A DNA stretch of 64,000 nt. It comes from Selaginella moellendorffii. Taxonomy: Eukaryota > Streptophyta > Lycopodiopsida > Selaginellales > Selaginellaceae. Of this stretch, positions 35,515 to 47,389 are shown one piece after another. Both the position numbers and the translations under genes were made by a program. The DNA is taken from assembly GCF_000143415.4 (NCBI RefSeq), contig NW_003314273.1, positions 2,637,805-2,701,804 on the forward strand, written 5' to 3'. How positions within the stretch are numbered: position 1 is the first letter of the stretch; each line of letters opens with the position of its first letter. Under the pieces are notes generated by a model. The model worked only from the letters and a program-made list of their open reading frames with translations. It ran no database searches and had not been told where the DNA came from.

Positions 35515-38500
35515 TTTATAAGAATCACTTAACTTATAAAGACAGTTTGTAAGAAAAAAAATGTACACTATTATGCTCCTTTGTGTTCTTCCAATCATTG
35601 TGAAATTGTGTTGTAAAACTCACTTGATTGCAACATTACTTAATATTGCTATTGAGCTGTACTAAAGCCATAACACTAAAGGGTTTTAGACTGTGCTGGA
35701 CATAGAATTGTTGGACTTGCAAAGGAATTCTTGCACAAGCCTAAGGCCTGCTTTAGCCTCACATCTACAGCTTGCCATGAAACTTTCATTTCTCAAGAAT
35801 GAGGTTAGGTGGTGCTTCAAAAAACACTTATTTGACTATATGCAGTGAGACTGGATGGTTCTAGTTTTCCAAAGACATGTCTAGAGAGTATAACACCAAT
35901 CTCAACCTATGTTGTGGACACGTCTTAGAAGTACTCACAGTTTACATGAAAAACTACTTTGTTTTGCAATGGCTCACTTTCATATGTCCAATGATTCTTT
36001 GTTAAAACATATATAATTGTTTTAGACAAAGAATCCTGTCTTAGTTGTATTGAAAGCATTCTTTCCCTGTGGTTGCCACTCTGTGTCTGCCACTCCTACT
36101 CATCACTGTCAAAGACTTTGCACTGTTGCAAGTGGTGGTGATTGTCATTGCAGTCCAGGAGGATGATTGTCTTCTTGGTGATCTCATCACACATTCAACC
36201 CTGTTGCTATGCTCCACCATGTTGTTGAGGCCCAGTATGTAGCTCCACCCTGACGATTCGTGCCACCTGAGCGACACCCCACGGGTGAGAGAAGCCATTG
36301 ATGGATGTCGATTCTTGTTGGTAAATGCAGTGTTAACGGTGGTGGTACATCTATTTTCCATCTCTTTTCAATTCAGAGTGGATCACTGATTTTGTAAGGG
36401 TAGTTTCTATTGTGCAATGGCTGGTGAAGCATTACCCAAATTAGAATGTGATCCACTGTTATTCCATAATGCTGATTGATGGCTTGGATTTAGAATAATC
36501 TAAAATATGCTTTTTCAATCCAATGGCAAAATAAAGCATATCCATATCAATATTTATAAACAATTTAAAACTCTAGTTTGAATTTGACGTACTTGGGATG
36601 TCTTCCAAATCATGGAAGAGTGAGTAACCACACACAAACCGTGTAACGCTAGAAGTTCCAAGTAGCTTCTTAGGGATATCCATCTACTTGGCTTAACTGC
36701 ACTCGCCCACCTGCCCCACATTTTACCCTTAGTCCAGCAAATGGAAGGGAGATGGATCTTGAGCACTTGCATCGTCCTCTTCACCGCAGCGCTATGGCGA
36801 TTCGTGACGGTCTACTGGTGGCGCCCCAGGGCGACCGCGGCGCAGCTGAAGAAGGAGGGGATTCAGGGGCCTCCACCCCGACTCATGGTAGGCCAAATAG
36901 CTGAAATCCAGAACATGAGGAGCGCCATCGAGGATCACGACATGGAAAGTTTCAGCCACGACATCTTCCATCGGGTATATCCTGCGTTGCTCAAATGGCG
37001 GAAGCAATATGGTATGTTCCTGTCATCCCTGATGAATCTCAAAGCTTTGTTTCTGATGATCATGGTCCAGGGAAGAGATTTGTGTTCTGGTTGGGAACTG
37101 AACCAAGGATATCGGTCTCGGAGCCTGAGATCGTAAGGGAGGTTTTGTCTAAGAAGTTTTCTCAGTTTGATAAATCGGAGGCCGGGCTGCGGTTCGCGAA
37201 CTTGTTCCTTGGTCGTGGATTGGTTTCTGTTACTGGAGAGGAATGGAGTCATCATCGCCGACTCGTAGCACCGGCATTCTTTCATGAACGTATTAAAGTG
37301 GGTATTCATACTGTTATCTTCTCATGATGTCTCGCTGATAGGTGTTTCTGATTCTCCTGTACACAGCAAATGACCGGTTCAATCGCAGGGTGCGCATCTC
37401 GCATGCTTGATCAATGGGAAGCTACGAGACAGCAGAATCCCGAGATTGAAATCTCTGGAGAGGTGCGTAAGCTCACAGGAGACGTTATCTCCCATACAGC
37501 ATTTGGAACTAGCTATCTCAAAGGGCAGAGGGTTTTCGAGATATTGTCTAAGAAAATCCCAGAGCTAGTGCCCAAACTCTTCAGCTTTTCCTGGATTCCA
37601 GGCTTCAGGTATGCTCGATCATCTATTGAACTGAATCATAATCACTTGCTTACAGGTTTCTCCCACTTCCAATCAACCTCCGACTGTGGAAGCTTCATCA
37701 GGAGTTGGATTCTCTGATCACTGGGATCATAGACGAGCGTCGGAACTCAGTGAAGTCAGGGAGGAGTAATACATACGGGAATGACTTACTCGGGCTGATG
37801 CTGAAGGAGTGTGACAGCAGCAGTAATTTCACAAGCAGGGATCTGATAGAGGAATGCAAGACGTTCTACCTTGCGGGCCATGAGACCACAGCCATCTTAC
37901 TAACCTGGACTTTGATGCTACTGGGAGGCTATCCTGAATGGCAAGAACGCGCCCGTGCTGAGGTACACGAAGTATGTGGCAATGAGATTCCTGATGGCGA
38001 GAGTGTCAGCAGGCTCAAGCTCGTAAGTCGATCAATATCTCGTAATTCCAAAACTTAACTTCTTGATTCTTGAACAGGTGGGAATGATCCTTTACGAAAC
38101 TCTGCGGCTGTATCCACCAGTAGTCGAGATGACCAGGGAGTGTGTGGAGGAGTCTTGGCTGCAAGATTTACACGTTCCAAGAGGAGTATCTGTGTCGTTT
38201 CCAATTGTTGGATTGCATCAGGATAAGGAGCTCTGGGGAGAAGATGCAGGCCAATTCAATCCGCATCGCTTCAAAGATGGGATCTCAAGCGCGTGCAGGC
38301 ATCCCAATGCTTTCATGCCGTTTTCGTTTGGGCCGCGGGTGTGCGTGGGCCAGTCGTTTGCGATGATCGAAGCCAAAGTCATTCTGGCTATGATACTACA
38401 GCGATTCTTGTTCCGGCTTTCACCGAACTACCGCCATAATCCTGCGATGAAGTTTGGATTGAAGCCTATGCATGGAGTGCCGCTTGTACTCAGTAAAATG

Positions 38501-38705
38501 TGATGCATGTTCCTGGCATTAGAAGTTCAAAAAAGTTATGTTCGTTGAACTACTCCGAGTTCTTGAACCAAACTGGTTGATAAATCATCTGCTCTTTCAT
38601 AGTACCTCAGAAACGTTTAGAACCATCGCGATGGAGCCCCAAGACAGGTATCTGCATCTCTACCACCGGGTGAACTCGCGGGCTTCCTGAACGATCCAGA
38701 GCGAG
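35515..38705. repeat. Right arm of the inverted duplication
   Basis: Mirror image of 28973-32115. The arm includes the full P450 gene and about 1.2 kb of upstream DNA. A conserved, mostly open stretch lies upstream of each gene (36041-36361 minus here, 31260-31560 in the left arm). It is broken in the left copy, so I do not call it a gene. Confidence 0.88.
36741..38503 (+). CDS. Cytochrome P450, CYP72 clan (right copy)
   Basis: Five exons (36741-37011, 37071-37297, 37367-37608, 37656-38022, 38078-38503) encode 510 aa with exactly the exon and intron lengths of the left copy. The N-terminal helix WILSTCIVLFTAALWRFVTV predicts ER anchoring. The oxygen-binding AGHETT (320-325), ETLR (376-379) and heme Cys458 in FGPRVCVG are intact; the PERF-type motif reads FNPHRF. 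The two genes diverge from the spacer, each reading outward to the ends of the arms. The start is the ATG before the membrane helix, conserved in both copies. Both copies are open, so the duplication is recent or both are under selection. Reaction and substrate unknown. Confidence 0.92.
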
Positions 38706-39059
38706 ACGCGGTTTGGTGTCAAGCATCCCGGAAGGGGCGAGGGGATCAAGCGCGAGAGCAACCCATCTAGAACCCGTTCTCCTAACTCCTAAATCCGCCT
38801 CGAGCAGCGAAACCCCGGCCTCGAGCAGCGAGAATCTCGGTCTAGACGACCCTAGAAGTGAATATTATAGAACTTTCCTTTTATAGACAGGTCATTCCGT
38901 TGAGATATGCAGTGAGAGGGTATAGGGTAGGGGATGTCCCAAAAGTCTTCCTAGATAAAGTGGCTGTTATCATTGCCTCTCCAACTCCATCCATAATTTG
39001 GCAATTACAATTATGGCAATTGCATCACATTCTTATTGCTAAATATGTCATATCCAATA
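38706..39059. other. GC-richer flank with a short direct repeat
   Basis: CCTCGAGCAGCGA occurs twice in tandem (38798 and 38819) in a short GC-rich stretch that ends the P450 island. No gene supported. Confidence 0.35.
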
Positions 39060-39260
39060 GTTGAGTGATAAAATCTAGAGGTTGGAGAGCTAGTGTTGCC
39101 AGTTGAGCCTTCTTCAAAGCATTGAGAGAAGCATTTTCATCCACTATCCATTCAAAAATTACATCCTTGTGAAGCAGTTGTTGGAGGGGTTGGGTCATTG
39201 CTGCATAACCAAAGATGAAGTGTTAAAAGTAACTTGCATTTCCTAGGTAAAGACTTCTCA
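39060..39260 (-). mobile_element. Ty3/gypsy RT-RNase H connection fragment
   Basis: The minus strand reads YLGNASYF, then HFIFGYAAMTQPLQQLLHKD, then VIFEWIVDENASLNALKKAQ, the well-known block between reverse transcriptase and RNase H of Ty3/gypsy elements. One stop interrupts it. A relic. Confidence 0.7.
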
Positions 39261-39719
39261 TATCTCTTGGCTCAATAGACAAAGCTTGATCATTATGTAG
39301 TAACTATTGTCTATACTTTCCATCACCTTTGCCACTATTTTATGCTGAAGAGGGCAATGATTCATATTCTAGTGAATCCCCTAATAGGCAAACCTATATT
39401 ACAAAGCCATCATGCTCATTGGATTCTCTAGCTATCCAAATTTGATTTCAAGATCATGGTGGAGAAATCTCGAGTGTTCAATCCCAACAGCCTTGTCTTC
39501 TCATTTTTAAATGAGGATAACACTCATAATTTTGATAATGCCTTCAAGACACTCTAGATGATCAGCTCTATTATGTTGACATAGTTCACTCCTGATATGC
39601 CAATATCATCTAGGCTTTTCTCATCTCTCTATATGTGAGAAATGCAAGTTAGTAACAAAGTATGTCATCTTAGGTGGGATTCTTTTCTGGTGATGGTGAT
39701 ATTCTCTAATGCATCAATG

Positions 39720-39880
39720 ACAATGAGGTTGTTGAGATCCTTCATGCATGCCATAACTACTTTAGACACTTCTCAGGTATGCTCACAGCAAAACAGGTGA
39801 TGTAAGCTGGCTATTATTGGCCAACATTACTCAGCTAATCCACCCATAAGACTCTTTTAAAATGGTAGAGAACTATTCAC
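39720..39880 (+). mobile_element. Ty3/gypsy integrase zinc-domain fragment
   Basis: The plus strand reads HFSGMLTAKQVM, stop, AGYYWPTLL, which corresponds to the H2C2 region of gypsy integrases (GGHFSGxxTAxKIL...GYYWPTLF). It is on the opposite strand from the fragment at 39060, so at least two elements contributed. Confidence 0.65.
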
Positions 39881-40729
39881 TCTAACTCCTAAACTTCACA
39901 CTAGTACTGAACAATAACAGCTTATGAGCTTATGAGCTCTAGGTGCGCTGCGAGCTAGGGTTTCTAGAAAGGAGCTTAAAGGAAATGAAAAGGTAAGCAA
40001 TTATAATGCACTTCCAGGAGTATCTTGACAAAAAACCTTCTTGACAACTTAATTTACAAATGCTCACCTAAGCATGACAAATAAAATCTGTCACAATCTT
40101 GAATCAAGGAGTACTTAGACATGATTAGTGTGTCACAGCAAGAGGTAAGTGAGCAGCATGAGCCCAACGATTCACAAGGGAGGACACTACAAAAAGAAAG
40201 CTACACCAAAAAAGGTAAAATTACCAATCATCATGTTGAGTCATCTCACAAGCATTCCTAGCTCAAAACTAAGACTATGAATCCAAAACAATTCAAATGT
40301 TTACAAAGAAATAGAGAATCTGAAAGTTATGAAACATAAGAAAACATGAAAGTATTCCAGACCTAAGCTGCTACAAATAGTAGCATTGGAGATGGGTGCT
40401 ATTGTGAGGATTTGGCAATCAGTGGTTAACAAGATCTATGAGTTAGTACAGGTTTGGACTCACAATTCTAGCAATCCAAAACAGTCCCAACTATGGAGTA
40501 GCAAGTTTGGGATGATGTAGAGTCCTAGAGTCAAAGAGCTTCATTAAGCCACCTCTTAGAAGCACATATGTGCTTGTTGTAAAACATGTTGCTGTTGCCA
40601 CACTAGAGTTGCAACAAGTCAAAACACATTTAAGACTAGAAGCTGATTATGTTGATGTTCAAGTTGGTCCATAGTGCTTATAGTAAAAGCCATAGTAGAT
40701 GTTGTAAAGGTTGGCAATTCTAACTAAAT
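39881..40729. other. Intergenic, no gene seen
   Basis: AT-rich repeats and retroelement debris without readable protein. Confidence 0.35.
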
Positions 40730-41215
40730 TAGAAGAATTATTTCCACACATGATGAAGAGGTAAATGTTTTATTTTGTGTATTTTCCTAAGCAGAGCAAA
40801 AGAAGGAAGCTTAGGCAAACTGGAGTTACACCTAAGTTTAGAAAAGAAGAAAAACCTAACCTAGGTAACACTTGTCATAGACAAGTGAGAAGTAGTTAGG
40901 AATAGTTATAAAATCATATAATATATAAGTAGCACTTAGACGTGCTGGAAAACAACCACCACTCACTATTGTATGCATTTACATTGAATTAATCACCTTT
41001 TTTCTAATTTATGATTGTTTGTGCAAAGTAGAGTTGAGAGAGTGGCATATACTTATCCTTACTCACACCTTTAGGGTTTGAGGTTGAATTCTATTTTATT
41101 CTCTTTTCATTCTTCTTCTCTCCTTCTCTTTTTTATATTTTCATTTTTGTTTGTTTATCACTATTTTGTAGGTGAGTATAGGCAAAAAAAACTTTACTCA
41201 CTTTTGGTAACCATG
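40730..41215 (+). repeat. LTR-like fragment, inverted partner of 56535-56990
   Basis: The reverse complement of 56535-56990 matches through GATGAAGAGGTAAATGTTTT, AGACGTGCT, TACATTGAATTAA, GTGCAAAGTAGAGTT and TCACTATTTTGTAGG. Length and AT-rich composition suggest LTRs of a Ty3/gypsy family. The two copies lie outside the TIRs of the 13.7-kb element, in opposite orientation. Confidence 0.6.
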
Positions 41216-41829
41216 GTAGGATATATTATTACTATTTGGTTTGAAAAATAACTGGGAGAAAATTGCTTGTGAAGTCCAAATATGCTTAGCATTAAGAATC
41301 ACAAGTAGATCTCTTTAGTGATTGCAAAGACCCTAGCCCAGACAATGCTGAACGAATGAGCTTTTTTGCAAATTGCAATGGTTTAGTGTTCAGACAATGC
41401 AAGAAAGATAGTTTTTCAACTGTCATATAAGCCACAGAGCATGTGACAAGTTTGAAATTGGAGTTCGACATAGATTGCTAAAAAACTCAAGCTCAAATTG
41501 TTTTGCCAACAATTTCTTGAGAAAAATCCAAAAGAAAAAGGAATGAATTTTGTTTGATGTGGAAAACACAATCAACTACTCTAGAATTCTTTCATTCTGA
41601 ACAAGTTCTTATTTGAGTTTTCAGAGGACACATTTTTTCAATAGCGTGTCACAATTTTTCTAAGCATACACAAGCAAGAAAATTAAGCATTAGTAACTGT
41701 TGTCTTCAACCCCAGCTTAAAGAGAACTAGAGCTAGCTTTAATAAAGAATAAATTGGGGAATTATTCACCTAAATATTATGAGGTTTTAACAAAGGTAGA
41801 ATCACAATTAAAACATTGTGTTGTCTTAA

Positions 41830-41853
41830 AAGCTCTATTTCGTTAAAGTGGGA
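41830..41853 (+). repeat. Left terminal inverted repeat
   Basis: AAGCTCTATTTCGTTAAAG followed by TGGGA is exactly complementary to 55484-55507. It continues TTTATTCAGTAAAATGGGAC, a left-end-specific extension shared with the MITE at 28293-28310. Confidence 0.85.
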
Positions 41854-42489
41854 TTTATTCAGTAAAATGGGACTAGGTACAAATTTTCAAGTATTTGAAA
41901 ATGACGTGAAATTATATGTTTTTTGTCCAGGGGCTAGACATATCTGGGGCATGGTGACTAGCGCGGTGACTTTATGTCCAGACTGAGTCCATCTGGTTGT
42001 ATAATAAATCTCATTGTCAAGGTGAACAAGCCGAATCTGAAGCTAAAGAAGAGCGATGGCATGCGCGCACACACTATTTGTTTGTTCATTGAGCGTGTGG
42101 TGAGCTTTCCAAGATGAACGTCATTCCTATTAGCCAGACATATAACTTAATGGTGAGAACATTTAGATATTATTCAATGTTATCTTTTTCTAACCAATCT
42201 AATTGTGAAGGTGTAGCAAGAGGCATTGTTAGTCTGGAGAAGTCATTTAACTCATTTGACCCTTAGTGTATTTTCATGAAACTAAATAACATTCATATTA
42301 TTAAGGAATTTCTCTAGTACCTTTTTTTTACGACATAGAGGCTTGCATTTCTTTCAAAGGTGATTTAGTAAAAGGCCTGAGGGCACATGCCATTCTATTT
42401 CTCAGACCGGTATTAAGATATACTAGTGCAAAGGGAAAAAGGTATTTGGTGATCAAGTAAATGGCATGAGGGCACACGCCATTATAAGC

Positions 42490-42747
42490 CTAAGCGCTAG
42501 TGGACACCTCCTTTTTGGTACTCTCAGCGGTACTATCATCCTTCTCCGGGTCAGTTGTTTTGCTTTGGATTGTTGTCTTTGACGTTACTGGGGCGTTCTC
42601 GATAGTTGTTAATGTTGCCGTTTGTTCAGAAAAATGATCACCTGGAGTATAGTACGGGGAGTTTGGAAGACTTATATATTCTACATCTTCACCTATCTCC
42701 TTCTCCGTCTCCTTTTCTGCCTCACTTACAGATTTTGTGCTTGCCAT
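42490..42747 (-). CDS. Small Ser/Thr/Glu-rich hypothetical protein or terminal exon
   Basis: From the ATG at 42747 the frame gives 85 aa beginning MASTKSVSEAEKETEKEIG and ending KKEVSTSA. It is acidic and of low complexity. A TTTTAG acceptor-like site lies just upstream (42764-42769), so it could instead be the last exon of a spliced transcript coming from the transposase-like gene. No family recognised. Confidence 0.35.
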   Translation of the reverse strand: MASTKSVSEAEKETEKEIGEDVEYISLPNSPYYTPGDHFSEQTATLTTIENAPVTSKTTIQSKTTDPEKDDSTAESTKKEVSTSA

Positions 42748-43234
42748 GAGAACGCTCTTCACCCTAAAATATGGAGTTCGTTGTGTTATAAAAGGAAACC
42801 AACACACATGCTGCAAGGGAATGATGGTACATAAAGCACGTAAGCCCACAATATGGGTTTATGTGCCATTAATATGGGCCACACGCCATATTATTAGATT
42901 TATGCACGTGTGATTGGTAAATGCATATGTCACATCATCTTTGTTTTACCTCACACACTATATCAGGCCTAATGAACCATATCACATGTGCGCACATGCT
43001 ATATATATGGAGAAGTATTATGCAAGGATAGAAAAATTCAATGCATGATTGTGGAGAGCAATGGCATGAAGCCACATGCTAAATAACATTTTAGAGAAAG
43101 AATTAAAATAGAAACATGCAAACAGTACTGAGTGGACCAAGACTTAGAAGTGCACAATTGAATGAGGTATTTCTAATAAATATTTCACTCACCTCATATA
43201 GGAATGGCTACCACTCTCAAATGGCGTATCGCCT

Positions 43235-43435
43235 CATGCCATCACCTCGCAATTTGTTATAACAATCCGATGAATTCATATTCGGCTTGTTCACCTTGAA
43301 CTTTAAGTAAGATTTGCTAGAACAACTAAGAATTTATACTTGTTATTTGTATCATCTCACTTAGGAATGGCGTAAGGCCACATGCCATCACGCCTCCTCT
43401 GATTCAGATTCGGATTGTTCACCTTGAAATAAAAT
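43235..43435 (-). repeat. Duplicated terminal-exon/palindrome unit
   Basis: TTCAAGGTGAACAA, then CCGAAT and TGAA, followed within 60 bp by a palindrome, occurs twice here (43432-43376 and 43300-43220) and once inverted at 42017-42077. In the first copy the stop codon TGA is the start of the palindrome (GCGTGATGGCATG). Confidence 0.6.
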
Positions 43436-46400
43436 ACATTAGAAACTTAGTAAAGGAATATTCATGAATCTCACCTTGAACCCGGGTTATGAATGCTCTT
43501 GCTGCATCTTTTGCATGGTCTGGCAAGGTGATGGTGGCACTCTGCTTCCGCATCCAACCATGCACAACATTATCCACCGATATGCTCATGCTGGGATCCC
43601 TTGGATTCAGCACCCATCTCTTTTCTAGGCAATCGTTCGTATATCCGGAACTTGGCTTGAACCACTCCACAGTTACATTGAAGGAGTTAGTTTCCGTGTC
43701 CTCCTCTGCATCAGTGATGCAGCGCCCCACCCATATCATTTGTTTTTTATTACTGGGTCTGACAAGCACGACCATTCCTTTGCAGACCTGTACTGGATTG
43801 AATGCTGAATCCGGCTTCTTGTTCCTCGGCCCACAATAGTGATCCTCAACATCGTTATCTGTCACTGCATTTCCAGAGGACATTGTTCCGCTACTATCTG
43901 GTGTTCTGGGTTCTGGCCAAAAGGACTCTTCCAATTCTTTATATACAACCGGCCCATTTTGGATAGCAGATATAATCTTCTCCCAGTATTCGAGCAAAGG
44001 TTTGCACCTCTGAAAATAGGATTCTCCACCAAACACCAACCCCCTCTTCCAGAAGGCAATATGCTGTCTAATCCCGGCCACTATACTTTCCTGGTCTTTG
44101 AGTCCATCCGGGTGCATCGGCCGTGGGGAACCCTGAGGAATCATAGGTTCCCCAGTTATGGGATCTCTCTTGAAGAGTTCAATGCCATCCACTGGCAGCC
44201 ACACTGTGTCCCATTCTCTCATCTTGTACCTCATCACTGGAGCACCGTCACACATGCTGAAATGAAACTGAAGAGGCTTGGAGTGGCCAATCAGCGTTTC
44301 GGATCCGTCCCTGATGTAGCCTCTTACAAACCCCTTAAAGTCTGGAACCTCTGTCAGAAGTGCAGCTTCAACAGTGCCTTTGATGCAATTTTGGAATTCA
44401 TCGTAGAGTTGTGGGAGGGTGAGGACATTGGATCGCCGGAGGGACTCTGCCAGGTGACTGAACATGGCATCGACGTCTTCATGAGTGTGCCCAACCATGA
44501 GAAAGCCAAGTGTAACCGTTTCAAATATGCCTTTGGCAACAAGCATCGCCAAGTACGCGAAGATGTACATGTTTTTGTTCTCACTGCCAGCATTGTCTGT
44601 TTGGAGCAGAAGATGGGGTGGAAGGCCACATCGGCCGCAAGAACTTCCTTGAGATTCTGCTTCGTTTGGATGAGGCTGTGCATTCACCGGGCGACCAGCC
44701 TCGTCGGAATGACATGAGGCCTCACGTGATAACCCTACAATCTGACGGCCAACATATTCACTGGGATGGCATGGGGCCCCACGCGATACTGCAAGCCTTT
44801 GCTCCTCCTCCAGCTGAACCCTGTATGGGGTTCGATCGACAAGGGCCTTATGCAAGGGTTGGCCGTTCAGCTCAGTCTGCGCACTTTGCAGAGACCTTAA
44901 GTGTTTTGCTAGGGACGCAATCATCATGTTTGCACCCCCGCCACCCCATAGAGGTACAAAGAAGTTCCCATAGTTCTGGGCACCATGCCCATGAGCGATT
45001 ATGCCAAACAGAGACACAGGCAGCTGCATGGATGAAGAGATTGCCTTGGGGGCAGGATTGAGTCGAAGTAAGCACGTCTTTTTCTGGTCCATTTTGTCGT
45101 GGATGATGTAGAGGTAAGAGTCAGGTCTCTCCATTGGAGAGAATCCTGTTATGATAATATGCAGTCCTGCAGCTTCTCTGCTCGATGTTGTGGTCGAGTC
45201 GCCTTCTAACCAACGTCTCTCGCTCTTGAGCGTTGCAAGAATTCTTCGACAAAGCCATTTTGATAGCAGTGCACTCGTCACACTTTGAAAAGCTGGAGTA
45301 CTTTCCTATACTCACATCTCTGAACCTGTTGCTCCACAATCTACTAAATCTAGATTGGCTCAGCTTCCTGTAGCCATTACTCTGGAGTTCCCGATTCACA
45401 TCTTCCAATATGGCCCCCTTGGTATACATGGAAGGGAGAACTCATTGGGTGTCTCGTGTTCCATCTTCCAAGAGGCGGGTTTTATGTGGTTGCTGCTCGC
45501 TACATGTCTCGACAAACCTCTTGAAGATTGCCTCTCCATATACAACATGACCCCTGGTTTTGTGCGTACCGTCGTTCCCATGGACTGCCTGTTGAACCCT
45601 TTGTTCCTCGAACTCAGTTTTGATTCTATAGAATGTGGTTCGAGGGACTCCATAAATGATTCTCCATGCCTTCATGCAGACCAAACCCCTCTGGAAGACC
45701 ATGCCCCCCACCTGATGTTCTGAAGCATCAACAGATGACCGTAATGCCTCATACACAAAATTGCGAGCTGCCTTCCAGGACAATGTCTTGTATCTTGCTC
45801 TCTCCTCTTCAATAGCATCCCAATCAGCATGTTGACAGCACCTCCTCTTGCAACAAGCAACTGTCGAGACCATTCGAACCTCCATCGCCATTTTCTGCCT
45901 TTTCGGTTCGTTGCTCAGATCCCTTTGGCTGCGCTTTAGGAAGGTGTACTTTCTTTTCCCATGAAGAGATGTTCTGTCATCAGTTGTAGTGGTGTTTGAT
46001 TGTGAATCCTTCACATTCTCAAACACTAAGTGCCTCAATTTCCACCGCACAATGCTTCCAATAGTCAGACTGTTTTCTTCTGTGTCAACAACCTCTAAAA
46101 TCGCAACTCCAATATCATCCCAGCCCAATTCTTGATTAGCAACCGCATCTCTTGGATCGACAACTGTGGCTAAGCCCTCAGCTACCACCTCCCCCTCGGG
46201 GTTGTTTAGAAACACCTTTGCCTGAATCCATGTAGCACGGTTCTTAAGATCCACGGAGGGAACATGCGTCGCACTTGCGCTGTCCCCAACATCTGCTTTC
46301 TTCTGAAGATTTTTCAAGGCAACAACAACATTTACCCCGACGACCATCTCTCCTCGTTCAATAGCGACCACATTCCCATCGAAAACAGTCTCTACTGATA

Positions 46401-46530
46401 CAGCAGCATTGCCTTCCCCAAGCCTTTGACAGTGTATAACAAAGTTCCGATCCATAGACACAAGGGTCCCTTTTGCAACTCTCTTCCCACCATTCAAAAT
46501 GTAAACCTTTTCCCCAACCCTGAAGGCCAT
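43388..46530 (-). pseudogene. Transposase-like gene (D-N...H-T-H-E-D-V-D family), broken
   Basis: From the ATG at 46530 (MAFRVGEKVYILNGG, a small beta-rich N-terminal domain with a basic linker) the frame runs 362 codons to a TGA at 45444-45442. It continues in the same frame through SRFSRLWSNRF and FSKCDECTAIKM, shifts by one base near 45190, and continues to a donor at 43475. A 52-bp intron leads to a short Ser/Glu exon (43422-43388). Conserved acidic motifs lie in RNase H-like order: IIHDKMDQKK, QTDNAGSENKN (about 44570-44600) and FLMVGHTHEDVDAMF (about 44465-44505). These match a domain I recall from uncharacterised transposon-like proteins of plants, algae and invertebrates (I believe DUF7869). 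A C-terminal beta domain (CKGMVVLVRPSNKKQ) follows. Two palindromes lie in the coding region. One nonsense codon and one frameshift make this copy inactive unless recoded. Confidence 0.72.
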
Positions 46531-46879
46531 TCTGAAAGTGCAGAAAAGAAGTTAAGACCATACAAAAAATGATTGGAGAATGGCCTAAATCATAACATAC
46601 CAAACAACCTCAATAGCATGAGGCCACATGCCATTATTCAAACATGCTATTGACACCCACGTGAAATTTCGCATTCACAAAATTGGCATGAGGCCTCATG
46701 CCATCTTGATATACACACAGCTGCAGGCAAGCAAAAACATACATGACAATACGCTAGCCATGAAATTGCAAGGGCCCAAGATGGCATGTGGCCTCATGCC
46801 ATTTCTAAATGTGGTCTTAAGCCATTCCATGGTGAACATACCAGGAAGCACAAGTGCCGAATATCAAGAGGAAGCGGTA

Positions 46880-47030
46880 GCCACACCAAAGACAGTGCCG
46901 CTCGCAACACCGCAACTACTCGTAGCGCCGCTCGCAACACCGCAACTGCTCGTAGCGCCGCTCGCACAAACTGCCACTCGCATAAACTGCCGCTCGCAAT
47001 GGCGCTCGCAATGCCGCAACCGCTCGTAGA
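46880..47030. repeat. GCTCGCA tandem array
   Basis: A 30-bp unit (GCCGCTCGCAACACCGCAAC then T, A/G, CTCGTAGC) occurs twice in tandem, followed by shorter GCTCGCA/ACTGCC units. It begins about 350 bp upstream of the transposase-like ATG. Confidence 0.7.
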
Positions 47031-47389
47031 TGCATAAACCACAGCCCACAACGCCGCTTACACAAGCAGCACTCACTGCGCTCAGCGGAACCAAGAACAC
47101 GGCGCACAAAAATGATAGACCTAGGAATGAGTTCGAGAATTCAAAAATAACACACGCTTGAACGTCACATCAAATCCTCTGACAAACCAGATCTTATGAT
47201 TCCTCTGACAAATTTCAAACTGAGTAGCTTCTAGACTTTACTGTCGGAGGTTGAACTTTGTCACATCATGTCCTTACCTCGATCTAGCTGTGCCATGTCA
47301 GTGATTCGAACTTTGCCATGCCATGTCAGCGATCCGCGCCAAGATTATTCGCCGTGTAAAGGAATAATTATGCTGTGTGTGTACGTCCA

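Noticed and set aside
43489-44717. Plus-strand frames (116 and 292 codons) opposite the transposase-like gene
   Set aside because: Antisense shadows; the minus-strand frame has the conserved motifs and splice sites.
46786-47109. Open frames on both strands over the GCTCGCA array
   Set aside because: Same reason: repeat DNA without stop codons, no domain.
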